Origin: Actinomycetota bacterium
GTDB lineage: Bacteria; Actinomycetota; Actinomycetes; S36-B12
Direction of reading: 5' to 3'
DNA length: 8,992 nucleotides
Assembly: GCA_947499275.1 (NCBI GenBank)
Contig: CANMNM010000038.1
Coordinates: 1 to 8,992 of the forward strand
Positions 1 through 7,499 of this stretch are shown here, one piece after another. Every line of letters begins with the position of its first letter. Position 1 is the stretch's first letter. The position numbers and the translations under genes were made by a program. The notes under the pieces are model-generated. The model saw only the letters and a list, made by a program, of their open reading frames with translations, was not told the origin of the DNA and did not search any database.

Positions 1-546
1 GCTTTCGTCAAAGACGAGTTCCCCGCCAATGTTTGGTAGACCCAAGCAGTTTCCATAACCACCAATACCCGCAACAACACCAGGCAACACGCGACGAGTG
101 TCGGGGGCATCTGCGGGACCAAAACGAAGTGGATCCATTACCGCAATTGGCCTCGCGCCCATGGAGATGATGTCTCGAACAATTCCACCCACACCGGTCG
201 CAGCACCCTGATAGGGCTCAACATAAGAAGGATGGTTGTGGCTCTCAACTTTGAATGTGACGGCCCAACCGGCACCGATGTCAACAACGCCAGCGTTCTC
301 ACCGATGCCGACGAGCAGTGCATCGGTCTTTGGAGCTTTGTCAGCAAACTGACGAAGGTGAACCTTGCTGGATTTATAGGAGCAATGCTCACTCCACATA
401 ACCGAGTACATGGCAAGTTCACTACTTGTCGGTCGCCTACCCAAGATCTGCTTGATACTTTCGTACTCATCATGCTTAAGTCCAAGTTCAGCCCACGGCT
501 GTGAAGTATCTGGATTTACTTTGGCGGAATCTACCGAATCGATCAT
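1..546 (-). CDS. purL: Phosphoribosylformylglycinamidine synthase subunit PurL, N-terminal part (cut by window edge)
   Basis: PurL is the synthetase subunit that converts FGAR, ATP and ammonia to FGAM, step 4 of purine synthesis, in the cytoplasm with PurQ and PurS. The 182 codons present run in frame to base 1 without a stop. Visible are the conserved WSEHCSYKSS block (residues 51-60, with the expected active-site His54), ESHNHPS (101-107), a glycine-rich stretch GAATGVGGIVRDI (about 114-126) and the MGARPIA segment (129-135). The beginning is that of the short PurL type that needs a separate PurS, which fits purS and purQ just upstream. The ATG lies in an ATGA overlap with the purQ stop, which suggests translational coupling; the Shine-Dalgarno is weak. 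The full protein is expected to be about 600-760 aa, so most of it is outside the window. Identity is secure. Confidence 0.97.
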   Translation of the reverse strand, partial: MIDSVDSAKVNPDTSQPWAELGLKHDEYESIKQILGRRPTSSELAMYSVMWSEHCSYKSSKVHLRQFADKAPKTDALLVGIGENAGVVDIGAGWAVTFKVESHNHPSYVEPYQGAATGVGGIVRDIISMGARPIAVMDPLRFGPADAPDTRRVLPGVVAGIGGYGNCLGLPNIGGELVFDES

Positions 547-1223
547 GAGGCACCCACGAGTGACTTCAGAATGCTGGTGAAGAAAGGTATGCCATCAGTA
601 GTCGGACCGGTTAACGCTTCGACGGCGTGTTCGGGGTGTGGCATTAGGCCCACAACGTTTCCGGCTTTATTCGAAATCCCAGCGATATTGCGGTAGCTAC
701 CATTGGGGTTGCTACCAACATAGGTGGCGATCACCCGGTTCTCTGCAAAGAGTTCATCCAAGGTCGCCTCACTCGCAACGTAGCCACCCTCACCATTTTT
801 CAATGGGATAACGATCTGTTGCCCGGGTGAAAAGTCCCTTGTCCACAAGGTTTCGGTACTTTCAATCTGCAGTTTCTGGTCGACGCAGATGAAATGCTGA
901 TGGTCATTGCGGGTTAAGGCACCGGGAAGTAGGTGGCTTTCGCACAGAATCTGGAACCCATTACAGATTCCCAAAACAGGGAGGCCAACCTGTGCTTTTT
1001 GAATGATGAGTGACATCACGGGCGCGAACTTGGCGATCGCTCCGCAGCGGAGGTAGTCGCCGTATGAAAAACCACCTGGGAGTACAACAGCGTCAACGTC
1101 ATGAAGGTTCGCGTCACCATGCCATAGAGCTACCGGTGTTGCACCGGCGATGCGTATTGCTCGGGCTGCATCTGCGTCATCGAGTGACCCAGGAAAAGTA
1201 ACGACACCAATCCGTGCACTCAC
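543..1223 (-). CDS. purQ: Phosphoribosylformylglycinamidine synthase subunit PurQ (glutamine amidotransferase)
   Basis: PurQ is the glutaminase subunit of the FGAM synthetase complex; it releases ammonia from glutamine and passes it to PurL. The 226-residue product is the normal length for a stand-alone PurQ. It has the class I amidotransferase pattern: PGGFSYGDYLR (49-59), the nucleophile Cys87 in GICNGFQ (85-91) and the His196/Glu198 pair in MPHPEHAVE (194-202). The oxyanion-region motif reads LKNGEGGY (141-148), which is acceptable for this family. The start is GTG, chosen because SARIGVVTFPGS is the usual PurQ beginning and no better start lies nearby. The gene begins 2 bases after the purS stop and its TGA overlaps the purL ATG, so purS, purQ and purL form one tightly coupled block. 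Confidence 0.97.
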   Translation of the reverse strand: MSARIGVVTFPGSLDDADAARAIRIAGATPVALWHGDANLHDVDAVVLPGGFSYGDYLRCGAIAKFAPVMSLIIQKAQVGLPVLGICNGFQILCESHLLPGALTRNDHQHFICVDQKLQIESTETLWTRDFSPGQQIVIPLKNGEGGYVASEATLDELFAENRVIATYVGSNPNGSYRNIAGISNKAGNVVGLMPHPEHAVEALTGPTTDGIPFFTSILKSLVGAS

Positions 1224-1225
1224 AG

Positions 1226-1471
1226 TTAATTCTCAACCGTGAGTGTGAAGTCTTCGATAACCGGATTACTCAGTAACTCACCTGCGAGTTTTTCCATGAG
1301 TTCTGTCCGCTCGCCTTCGAGTTCACCATCAAGATCGATGATGAACTGTTTCCCCTGCCGCACGTCGATCACCCCACTGAGCCCAAGTCGACCAAGTGCA
1401 CCCGCAACGGCGCGACCTTGTGGGTCAAGAATTTCGGGTTTAAGTGCGACGTTTACTACAACGCGGGCCAC
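1226..1471 (-). CDS. purS: Phosphoribosylformylglycinamidine synthase subunit PurS
   Basis: PurS is the small structural subunit that bridges PurQ and PurL in the FGAM synthetase complex and is needed for ammonia transfer. The product is 81 aa, the usual PurS length. Features seen are the first strand VARVVVNVALKPEILDPQG (residues 1-19) and the C-terminal NPVIEDFTLTVE (69-80), both typical of the family. The frame is open upstream to an ATG at 1591, which would give 121 aa, but that extension reads into the end of galE and has no family match. The GTG at 1471 is preferred because it matches the family N-terminus and is preceded at 5 bases by AGGAG. The gene follows galE after 47 bases and precedes purQ by 2 bases. 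Confidence 0.94.
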   Translation of the reverse strand: MARVVVNVALKPEILDPQGRAVAGALGRLGLSGVIDVRQGKQFIIDLDGELEGERTELMEKLAGELLSNPVIEDFTLTVEN

Positions 1472-1475
1472 TGGC

Positions 1476-1481
1476 TCTCCT
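1476..1481 (-). promoter_or_regulatory. Ribosome binding site of purS
   Basis: On the minus strand AGGAGA lies just upstream of the purS GTG, with 5 bases between AGGAG and the start codon. It is the clearest Shine-Dalgarno sequence seen at any gene start in this window, and it decides the purS start at 1471 over the upstream in-frame ATG. It also means that translation of the purS-purQ-purL block can begin independently of galE. Confidence 0.75.
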
Positions 1482-1518
1482 GTTTTCGCTTTGCTGATAT
1501 CAATGCAAGACCCAAATC

Positions 1519-2484
1519 CTATCGGTGTGAGAATTCCCAAGCGCTCCACGCTGAAGAAACCATGTCTGTGAGATCTCGCTTCGCGGTCCAATCCAACACT
1601 TCCTTGCTGCGCTGTACGTCAGCAAACGTGGCCGGTGGATCGCCAGCTCTACGAGGGGCAACTTCGGGGGATATATCACGACCAATCGCGCCTGAGATGG
1701 AGTTCATCACCTCGCGGACGCTGACCCCGCTTCCTCGGCCCACGTTGATAGCCTGATTCACCGGCCCTGCCTCACACTTGTGTACTGCCGCTACGTGGGC
1801 CTCTGCCAAATCGACAACGTGGATGTAGTCGCGAATACACGTTCCGTCTGGGGTTGGGTAATCGGCTCCGAAAATCTCGGGGGGTGCACCTTTCTCAAGA
1901 GCCGAAAACACCATGGGGATCAGATTGTTCACACTGTTGTCCCCCAGGTGATCGGCTCCGGCGCCGGCAACATTGAAGTAACGCAGGGCCACCCAGTTCA
2001 ACCCGTTACTCGTTTCCAAGTCCTTGGCCAACCATTCACCAATTACCTTTGTTTCCCCATAAGGTGACTCAGGATTGAGCGGTTCATTTTCTTTTACCGG
2101 ATTTGATTGTGGGGTTCCATAGACGGCAGCGGAAGAAGAATAGACAAAATTCTTGATCCCGGCATCAACCATTGAGCCAAGAACGCTCTGCAAACCGGTT
2201 ACATTTTCTTGGTAGTAAGACAGCGGTATACCAACTGACTCACCGGCCGCTTTCTTAGCCGCGAGATGAATGACTCCGGTCACCTCAAAGTCACGCAAAG
2301 CAACTCGAAGTGCCTCACCGTCGGATACGTCAGCGTCAACAACGGTGACTCCTTCGGGGATACGCGAATGCAATCCGGCCGAAAAGTTGTCGAAAACTAT
2401 TGGCCGGATACCCGCAAGTTGCAGTTCACGAACAACATGTGAGCCGATATAGCCCGCACCCCCGGTGATTAACCACGTGCTCAC
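1519..2484 (-). CDS. galE: UDP-glucose 4-epimerase (GalE type)
   Basis: The product is a 321-residue extended short-chain dehydrogenase/reductase, predicted to interconvert UDP-glucose and UDP-galactose with bound NAD in the cytoplasm, for galactose use and for cell-surface glycans. Visible are the NAD-binding GGAGYIG (8-14), HLAAKKAAGESV (73-84), the catalytic Ser region YSSSAAVYG (115-123), the catalytic pair in SPYGETK (Tyr142, Lys146), ALRYFNVAGA (166-175) and GTCIRDYIHVVDLAEAH (214-230), which are all diagnostic of GalE. It is slightly shorter than the E. coli enzyme (338 aa). The GTG start overlaps the purC TGA by 4 bases, and its TAG is 47 bases before purS. A sugar-nucleotide epimerase between purC and purS has no evident metabolic reason. 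Activity on N-acetylated or uronic sugars cannot be excluded from sequence alone. Confidence 0.93.
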   Translation of the reverse strand: MSTWLITGGAGYIGSHVVRELQLAGIRPIVFDNFSAGLHSRIPEGVTVVDADVSDGEALRVALRDFEVTGVIHLAAKKAAGESVGIPLSYYQENVTGLQSVLGSMVDAGIKNFVYSSSAAVYGTPQSNPVKENEPLNPESPYGETKVIGEWLAKDLETSNGLNWVALRYFNVAGAGADHLGDNSVNNLIPMVFSALEKGAPPEIFGADYPTPDGTCIRDYIHVVDLAEAHVAAVHKCEAGPVNQAINVGRGSGVSVREVMNSISGAIGRDISPEVAPRRAGDPPATFADVQRSKEVLDWTAKRDLTDMVSSAWSAWEFSHR

Positions 2485-3380
2485 TGAAAGCTCTCACCCG
2501 TGATGCGCTCATAAGCTTCAATATATTTAGCGCGGGTTTTTTCGACAATTTCATCAGGTAGGGGTGGTGGCGCCTCACCTGAATTCTTGTCCCAGCCGGA
2601 ATCCGGTGAGGTCAACCAGTCGCGAACGAACTGTTTATCGAATGAAGGTTGGGGACCACCTGGATTCCACAAATTCTTTTCCCAATAACGAGACGAGTCA
2701 GGCGTCAGCGCTTCATCACCTAAAATTATTTGGCCTTGATACTTACCACCGAGTGCAATCCCAAACTCAAATTTAGTGTCAGCAAGAATCAAGCCTTTAC
2801 GACTTACCCTGTCGGCCGCGTACCCATAAATTGCTGTTGATAGCCGCTTTAGTTCTTGGGCTTCTTCTTGTCCAAGTTCAACAATGACGTCGTCATAGGT
2901 GATATTGACGTCGTGTTCGCCAAGGGGTGCCTTGGTTGCTGGCGTAAAAAGGGGCTTTGGTAACAACGCACCATCTTTCAAGCCTGGTGGTAAACCGTTA
3001 CCTGAGATTTTTCGTGTTGCCAAGTAATCGGAGTAACCGCTGCCAGCGAGGTAACCGCGGACAACGCACTCCACCGGAAACATTTCAAGTGGCTCACAAA
3101 CAACCGCTCGACCCGCAACCGACTTAGGGACTTTCGAAGTTGTCGTGTGATTAAAAACGAGACCTTGGAGTTGTCCAAACCACCACTGTGAAATTGAGGT
3201 GAGGATTCGACCCTTGTCCGGGATTTCCGTGTCAAGTATCCAGTCATACGCTGATATTCGATCGCTGGTCACCATGAGGAGGCGGTCCTGCGGGGTACGG
3301 AAAAGATCTCGGACCTTGCCCGAATAGATGTGTACGTAATCCTCGGGGAGGTCGTAATTGTGGGAAAGTGTTTGGGTCAC
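2481..3380 (-). CDS. purC: Phosphoribosylaminoimidazole-succinocarboxamide synthase (SAICAR synthetase)
   Basis: PurC joins CAIR with aspartate using ATP to make SAICAR. The 299-residue product is the long form seen in actinobacteria and fungi rather than the roughly 240-residue E. coli form. It shows IYSGKVRDLF near the N-terminus (18-27), the nucleotide-binding loop, the SAICAR synthetase signature FPVECVVRGYLAGS (101-114), the second signature LADTKFEFG (199-207), and DEALTPDSSRYW (222-233). The start is GTG and matches the family N-terminus; GTGA makes a 4-base overlap with the end of purB, and an AGGCGG sequence a few bases upstream may serve as a weak ribosome binding site. The downstream end overlaps galE in the same way. 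PurB uses the product of PurC, so the purB/purC overlap joins consecutive steps. Confidence 0.97.
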   Translation of the reverse strand: MTQTLSHNYDLPEDYVHIYSGKVRDLFRTPQDRLLMVTSDRISAYDWILDTEIPDKGRILTSISQWWFGQLQGLVFNHTTTSKVPKSVAGRAVVCEPLEMFPVECVVRGYLAGSGYSDYLATRKISGNGLPPGLKDGALLPKPLFTPATKAPLGEHDVNITYDDVIVELGQEEAQELKRLSTAIYGYAADRVSRKGLILADTKFEFGIALGGKYQGQIILGDEALTPDSSRYWEKNLWNPGGPQPSFDKQFVRDWLTSPDSGWDKNSGEAPPPLPDEIVEKTRAKYIEAYERITGESFQ

Positions 3381-4813
3381 AGAATGCCGCCTGGTTGATA
3401 GCCCGTAGCATCCGGATAACGCGCGGTGAGGATTTCAACTCGGTCAGCCAAAACCCGAACTTGGTGTTGGGCAGCCCCAGTAAATTCAATTGGTTGGGCA
3501 AGGAGTGCATTCAACTGTTCAACGGTGAAGTCTAACCGTGGATCAGCAGCAAGTTTTTCCAAGAGATTATTATCTGCATCAGGGGTTTCTCGCATCGCTA
3601 ATGCTGTTGCAACCGCGTGCTCCTTTATTACTTCATGTGCGGTTTCGCGCCCGACACCTGATTGAACAGCAGCCATCAGAATCTTGGTTGTTACCAAAAA
3701 GGGTAGGAAGCGATCCAGTTCGCGATCAATCATTGCCGGGAATGCACCGAATGCATCAAGCACCGTGAGGAATGTTTCCATCAGGCCATCGATTGCATAA
3801 AAGGAATCAGGGAGCGCGACTCGACGAACTACAGAACAGGCCACGTCACCTTCATTCCACTGTTGTCCAGAAAGATCGGCACACATATTCATGTAGCCGC
3901 GCAGAATCACATGAAAACCATTAATGCGTTCGCAGGATCGAGCATTCATTTTGTGCGGCATCGCAGATGAACCCACCTGACCCGGCAAGAAACCTTCGGT
4001 TGCAAGTTCTTGCCCAGCCATCAAGCGCACTGTTGTTGCAAAATTTGACGGACCCGAAGCGATCTGAACAAGCAGGGACGTCACCTCGAAATCAAGCGAG
4101 CGCGGGTATATCTGACCGACACTGGTCAAGAGGTTGTCAAAGCCAAGGTGGTGAGCTATTTGCGTTTCCAATTGGCCCAGTGCTTGTTCATTTCCATCGA
4201 GCAATGTCAGCATGTCTTGAGCCGTTCCCACCGGTCCCTTAATTCCTCGCAGTGGGTAAGCGTCAATTAATTCTTCAAGTCTTTCAACTGCAAAAAGAAG
4301 TTCTTCGGCGAAGGTTGCCATGCGCTTACCGAGTGTTGTGATCTGCGCTGCAACATTGTGTGAACGCCCAGCCATGGCAAGTTCCGAGTAGGCAACAGCA
4401 AGACCACTCAACCTGTCCAATGCTGCAACGGACTTATCTCGTACCAGCATTAAACTCAAACGGATTTGGAGTTGCTCAACATTCTCGGTGAGATCCCGCG
4501 ATGTCATTCCGAGATGGATGTATTCAGAACCTGCTAATTCATTGAACTCTTCAATTCGCGCTTTTACGTCGTGCTTGGTGACTCGTTCGCGCTCGGCAAT
4601 TGATTCAAGATTGATCGTGTCAATTACGGCTTCGTATTTTTCTGGGGCTCCAGCCGGGATGGCTATGCCTAATTCCTGCTGGGCGCGCATCACCGCGATC
4701 CATAGTTGCCGTTCAAGCCGAATTTTTGACTCGGGAGCCCACAGATCCACCATGGAAGGTGATGCATAGCGTGAGGCGAGAACGTTATCAATTGAATTCG
4801 CTCGGCTACCCAC
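3377..4813 (-). CDS. purB: Adenylosuccinate lyase
   Basis: PurB removes fumarate from SAICAR (giving AICAR) and from adenylosuccinate (giving AMP), so it serves both the main pathway and the AMP branch; the enzyme is a homotetramer. The 478-residue product matches the actinobacterial type. Seen are RYAS near the N-terminus (15-18), KHDVKARIEEF (80-90), MTSRDLTEN (103-111), GRSHNVAAQITTLGKR (149-164) with the likely general-acid His152, and the fumarate lyase signature GSSAMPHKMN (281-290) whose serine loop carries the catalytic base. The start is GTG, placed 25 bases after the purD stop, with GAAAGA as a modest ribosome binding site; RYAS follows at a normal distance. The stop overlaps the purC GTG by 4 bases. 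Confidence 0.96.
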   Translation of the reverse strand: MGSRANSIDNVLASRYASPSMVDLWAPESKIRLERQLWIAVMRAQQELGIAIPAGAPEKYEAVIDTINLESIAERERVTKHDVKARIEEFNELAGSEYIHLGMTSRDLTENVEQLQIRLSLMLVRDKSVAALDRLSGLAVAYSELAMAGRSHNVAAQITTLGKRMATFAEELLFAVERLEELIDAYPLRGIKGPVGTAQDMLTLLDGNEQALGQLETQIAHHLGFDNLLTSVGQIYPRSLDFEVTSLLVQIASGPSNFATTVRLMAGQELATEGFLPGQVGSSAMPHKMNARSCERINGFHVILRGYMNMCADLSGQQWNEGDVACSVVRRVALPDSFYAIDGLMETFLTVLDAFGAFPAMIDRELDRFLPFLVTTKILMAAVQSGVGRETAHEVIKEHAVATALAMRETPDADNNLLEKLAADPRLDFTVEQLNALLAQPIEFTGAAQHQVRVLADRVEILTARYPDATGYQPGGIL

Positions 4814-4838
4814 GGCTATATTCTTTCATGTGGCCAAT

Positions 4839-6101
4839 TCAGGAGTTGGTAGCGCAAGCATTTCGGGCAATATCGCTGCGAAAATGGGAGCCGGCGATCA
4901 CAATCTGGGCCACACCGGCATAGGCGTGCTCCCTCGCCTGGATCAGGGTGGAGGCCTGAGCGCATACCGATAGCACTCTCCCACCCGAGGTAACCAACTC
5001 GGCACCGACCAATTCCGTTCCCGCGTGGAAAACTGCGATCTGTGGGTCCGCCTCGGCGAGTTCCAGTCCCGAAATTGGGCTGCCCAGCACCGGATTTTCC
5101 GGGTAGCCCTGGGCGGCAATAACAACATTGACCGCATACCCCGGGTGCCAAACGAGCGTGGCAAAGTCCTTCAACTGACCTGTTGCGGCTGCATAAAGAA
5201 ACTGTCCAAGTGGGGTCACCAATCGCGAAAGCACTACTTGGGTCTCGGGGTCACCAAAGCGCGCATTGAACTCGATCACCCGAATCCCACGTGTCGTCAT
5301 GGCCAGCCCGGCGTACAGCACACCGACAAATGGAGTCCCCCGCCTTTTCATTTCATCAGCCATTGGTTGCAAAACCCGCTCGGTGACTTCAGCCACCACG
5401 CTTTCATCGAGCCAAGGGAGAGGTGAATAGGCGCCCATGCCACCCGTATTGGGTCCCTCGTCATTGTCGCCGACACGCTTAAAGTCTTGGGCAGGCTGTA
5501 ATGCGATCACCGTGGTGCCGTCAGAGATCCCGAAAATTGAAACTTCGGGACCATCGAGGAATTCTTCTATGACAACGGTTCCACCAACCTCAAAACAGCT
5601 CTGTGCATGGGCGAGAGCTTCATTTCGATCTGAAGTAACGACAACACCTTTGCCCGCTGCCAGTCCATCGTCTTTCACAACATACGGGGAACCAAAAGTG
5701 TCCAGTGCTTTTTCTGCTTCAGTTGAATTGGTACAGACATGGGCTAGCGCGGTTGCGATACCCGCTTGCGACATAACCTCTTTGCAAAAAGCCTTGCTAC
5801 CTTCGATCAATGCTGCCTCACGCGTCGGTCCAAAACAAGGAATTCCGCGGGCATTCAATTCATTGGCTGCACCAGCCATAAGTGGTACTTCGGGCCCAAC
5901 AATAACCAGATCAACCTGAAGTTCCGTCGCAAGTTCACCGATTGATTGGGCATCGGATACATCAATTGGAATGCACTGAACAAGTGCTGCTATCCCCGCA
6001 TTGCCAGGAGCAACAACGACTGATTCGACTACCGGGTCACGCAAAAGAGCACTTGTAATAACGTGCTCGCGTGCACCCGAACCGATAACGAGGAGCTTCA
6101 A
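4839..6101 (-). CDS. purD: Phosphoribosylamine-glycine ligase (GAR synthetase)
   Basis: PurD ligates phosphoribosylamine and glycine with ATP to form GAR, step 2 of the pathway. The 420-residue, single-domain-set (ATP-grasp) protein shows GSGAREH (7-13), APGNAGIA (31-38), VGPEVPL (68-74), KDDGLAAGKGV (143-153), EEFLDGPEVS (179-188), GPNTGGMGAYSP (216-227) and the GARS signature RFGDPETQ (281-288). It is the mono-functional form, without fused PurM or PurN. The start codon is TTG: KLLVIGSGAREH is the normal N-terminus, and the only in-frame codons upstream before the aminotransferase stop are TTC and GTT, so no other start is possible without losing the nucleotide-binding motif. AAGG lies 10 bases upstream, inside the end of the aminotransferase gene. 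The gap to the aminotransferase is 6 bases and both genes are in the same frame. Confidence 0.96.
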   Translation of the reverse strand: MKLLVIGSGAREHVITSALLRDPVVESVVVAPGNAGIAALVQCIPIDVSDAQSIGELATELQVDLVIVGPEVPLMAGAANELNARGIPCFGPTREAALIEGSKAFCKEVMSQAGIATALAHVCTNSTEAEKALDTFGSPYVVKDDGLAAGKGVVVTSDRNEALAHAQSCFEVGGTVVIEEFLDGPEVSIFGISDGTTVIALQPAQDFKRVGDNDEGPNTGGMGAYSPLPWLDESVVAEVTERVLQPMADEMKRRGTPFVGVLYAGLAMTTRGIRVIEFNARFGDPETQVVLSRLVTPLGQFLYAAATGQLKDFATLVWHPGYAVNVVIAAQGYPENPVLGSPISGLELAEADPQIAVFHAGTELVGAELVTSGGRVLSVCAQASTLIQAREHAYAGVAQIVIAGSHFRSDIARNACATNS

Positions 6102-6107
6102 GAAAAC

Positions 6108-7451
6108 TCAGCCTTGGTAATACGAGTCAATGTCGCCAAACGCTTGGTCCAGAATTTCCAGACCTTCACGCGCCTGCGCCTCGGTGACAACACACGGTGG
6201 AACAACATGCATTCTGTTGAAATTAACAAACGGCATGAGGCCGCGGGACTTGCAGGCGGTCACTAAGTCGGTCATGGCCTGCGAGGTTCCACCGTAGGGT
6301 GCAAGTGGTTCGCGTGTCTCGCGGTTAGTAACCAAATCAAGCGCCCAGAAAACCCCGAGTCCGCGAACCTCACCAATGACCGGATGCTTCTCTGCCAATG
6401 CGCGCAATCCTGGTCCCAAAATGTTCTCACCGATTGAAGCGGCATTTTCGATGATATTTTCTTCCTTCATGGCATCAATCGAGGCCACGATAGAAGCCGC
6501 AGCGAGTGGGTGCCCCGAGTAGGTCAGGCCTCCTGGGAAAACTCTTTCATCAAATGTCGCCGCAATTTCCTTTGAAATGATGACGCCACCAACAGGTACA
6601 TAACCCGAGTTGGAACCCTTTGCAAAAACAATCAGGTCCGGTTCGACATTCCAATTTTGGAAGGCGAACCATTTCCCGGTCCGACCAAATCCCGACATGG
6701 TTTCATCAAGGATCATGATAATCCCGTACTTGTCGCACAAGGCCCGAACACCTTCAAGGTAACCGGGTGGTGGTACCAAAACTCCTGCTGTACCAACCAC
6801 TGACTCAAGGAGGATTGCACCAACCGTGCCGGGCCCCTCGAATTGGATTACGTGTTCAAGGTGAATAAGTGCCCGCTCGGTTTCCTGCTCAGGAGTAGTG
6901 GACCAAAATTCACTGCGGTAAAAGAATGGGCCAAAGAAGTGCACCTGTTGGGCTGAGTATTCATTGGGCCAACGACGCGGATCACCGGTTGCCGCAATCG
7001 CGGCACCCGTATTGCCATGATAGGAACGGTATGCGGACAAAATCTTGTGCTTGTGGGTGTGCAGTCGCGCCATCCGGATTGCGTTTTCAACAGCGTCGGC
7101 TCCACCATTCGTAAAGAAGACTTTGTCAGCCTTCCCACCGGCAACTTCGACGATACGTTGTGCGGCTTCTCCACGCTTGTCATTGGCGTGCTGAGGTGCA
7201 ACGGTCGCCAGTTTCCCGGCCTGCTCAACAATCGCGGCAATCACTTTTGGGTGTTGGTGACCAATATTGACGTTGACGAGCTGTGAGGAGAAGTCCAAAA
7301 ACTTGTTTCCGTCGTAATCCCAGAAATAACTACCCTCGGCTCCCGCGATGCACATTGGCTTAAGTGCCTTTTGCGCACTCCACGAATGAAAGACGTAGGA
7401 GCGGTCTAGATCATAAACGCGAGCGCCTTCAGCAGCATCAACATTTGTCAT
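6108..7451 (-). CDS. Class III PLP-dependent aminotransferase (substrate unknown)
   Basis: This is a fold-type I, class III aminotransferase of 447 aa, a normal full length. Visible are GSYFWDYDGNKFLDFSSQ (40-57), NIGHQHPKV (62-70), the cofactor phosphate region TNGGADAVENA (114-124), SYHGNTGAA (143-151), the LDETMSGFGRTG block (248-259) whose Asp249 should bind the PLP ring nitrogen, the PLP-binding Lys278 in FAKGSNSGY (276-284), and GGLTYSGHPLA (307-317). The sequence resembles actinobacterial proteins named as omega-amino acid-pyruvate or taurine-pyruvate aminotransferases, but specificity in this class is poorly predicted and I give no substrate. The start is ATG with no clear Shine-Dalgarno; it follows the acetyltransferase by 48 bases and precedes purD by 6 bases. 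A link to purine synthesis, for example through an amino donor such as glycine or aspartate, is speculative. Confidence 0.9.
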   Translation of the reverse strand: MTNVDAAEGARVYDLDRSYVFHSWSAQKALKPMCIAGAEGSYFWDYDGNKFLDFSSQLVNVNIGHQHPKVIAAIVEQAGKLATVAPQHANDKRGEAAQRIVEVAGGKADKVFFTNGGADAVENAIRMARLHTHKHKILSAYRSYHGNTGAAIAATGDPRRWPNEYSAQQVHFFGPFFYRSEFWSTTPEQETERALIHLEHVIQFEGPGTVGAILLESVVGTAGVLVPPPGYLEGVRALCDKYGIIMILDETMSGFGRTGKWFAFQNWNVEPDLIVFAKGSNSGYVPVGGVIISKEIAATFDERVFPGGLTYSGHPLAAASIVASIDAMKEENIIENAASIGENILGPGLRALAEKHPVIGEVRGLGVFWALDLVTNRETREPLAPYGGTSQAMTDLVTACKSRGLMPFVNFNRMHVVPPCVVTEAQAREGLEILDQAFGDIDSYYQG

Positions 7452-7457
7452 GCCACA

Positions 7458-7463
7458 ACTCTA
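7458..7463 (-). promoter_or_regulatory. Possible -10 element of a leaderless aminotransferase/purD promoter
   Basis: On the minus strand TAGAGT (pattern TANNNT) ends 6 bases before the aminotransferase ATG. In actinobacteria a TANNNT at this distance commonly marks transcripts that begin at the first base of the start codon. It falls in the longest gap of the window and the gene lacks a good ribosome binding site, which agrees with leaderless expression. No convincing -35 element is seen, and a six-base match with three fixed bases is easily found by chance. Confidence 0.3.
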
Positions 7464-7499
7464 GATCCAACTGCCGAAAGCCGCGACGAAAGGCCCCGG

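Noticed and set aside
138..485. Minus-strand open frame of 115 aa within purL
   Set aside because: It is in a different frame of clearly coding purL sequence and has no recognizable motif.
1472..1518. Promoter in the galE-purS gap
   Set aside because: Beyond the ribosome binding site, no pair of -35 and -10 elements with reasonable spacing could be recognized.
1472..1591. Longer PurS beginning at the ATG at 1591 (121 aa)
   Set aside because: The extra 40 residues overlap the galE end in another frame, have no family match, and the GTG at 1471 has both the typical PurS N-terminus and a good ribosome binding site.
4806..4829. Seven-codon minus-strand mini-ORF (ATG to TAG) overlapping the purB GTG
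   Set aside because: It could in principle act as a leader peptide, but it is very short, has no regulatory-looking codon run or attenuator hairpin, and is easily explained by chance.
5437..5919. Plus-strand open frame of 160 aa opposite purD
   Set aside because: It lies wholly opposite a well-conserved gene, is rich in Ser/Pro/Thr as expected of an antisense shadow, and shows no recognizable domain or start signal.
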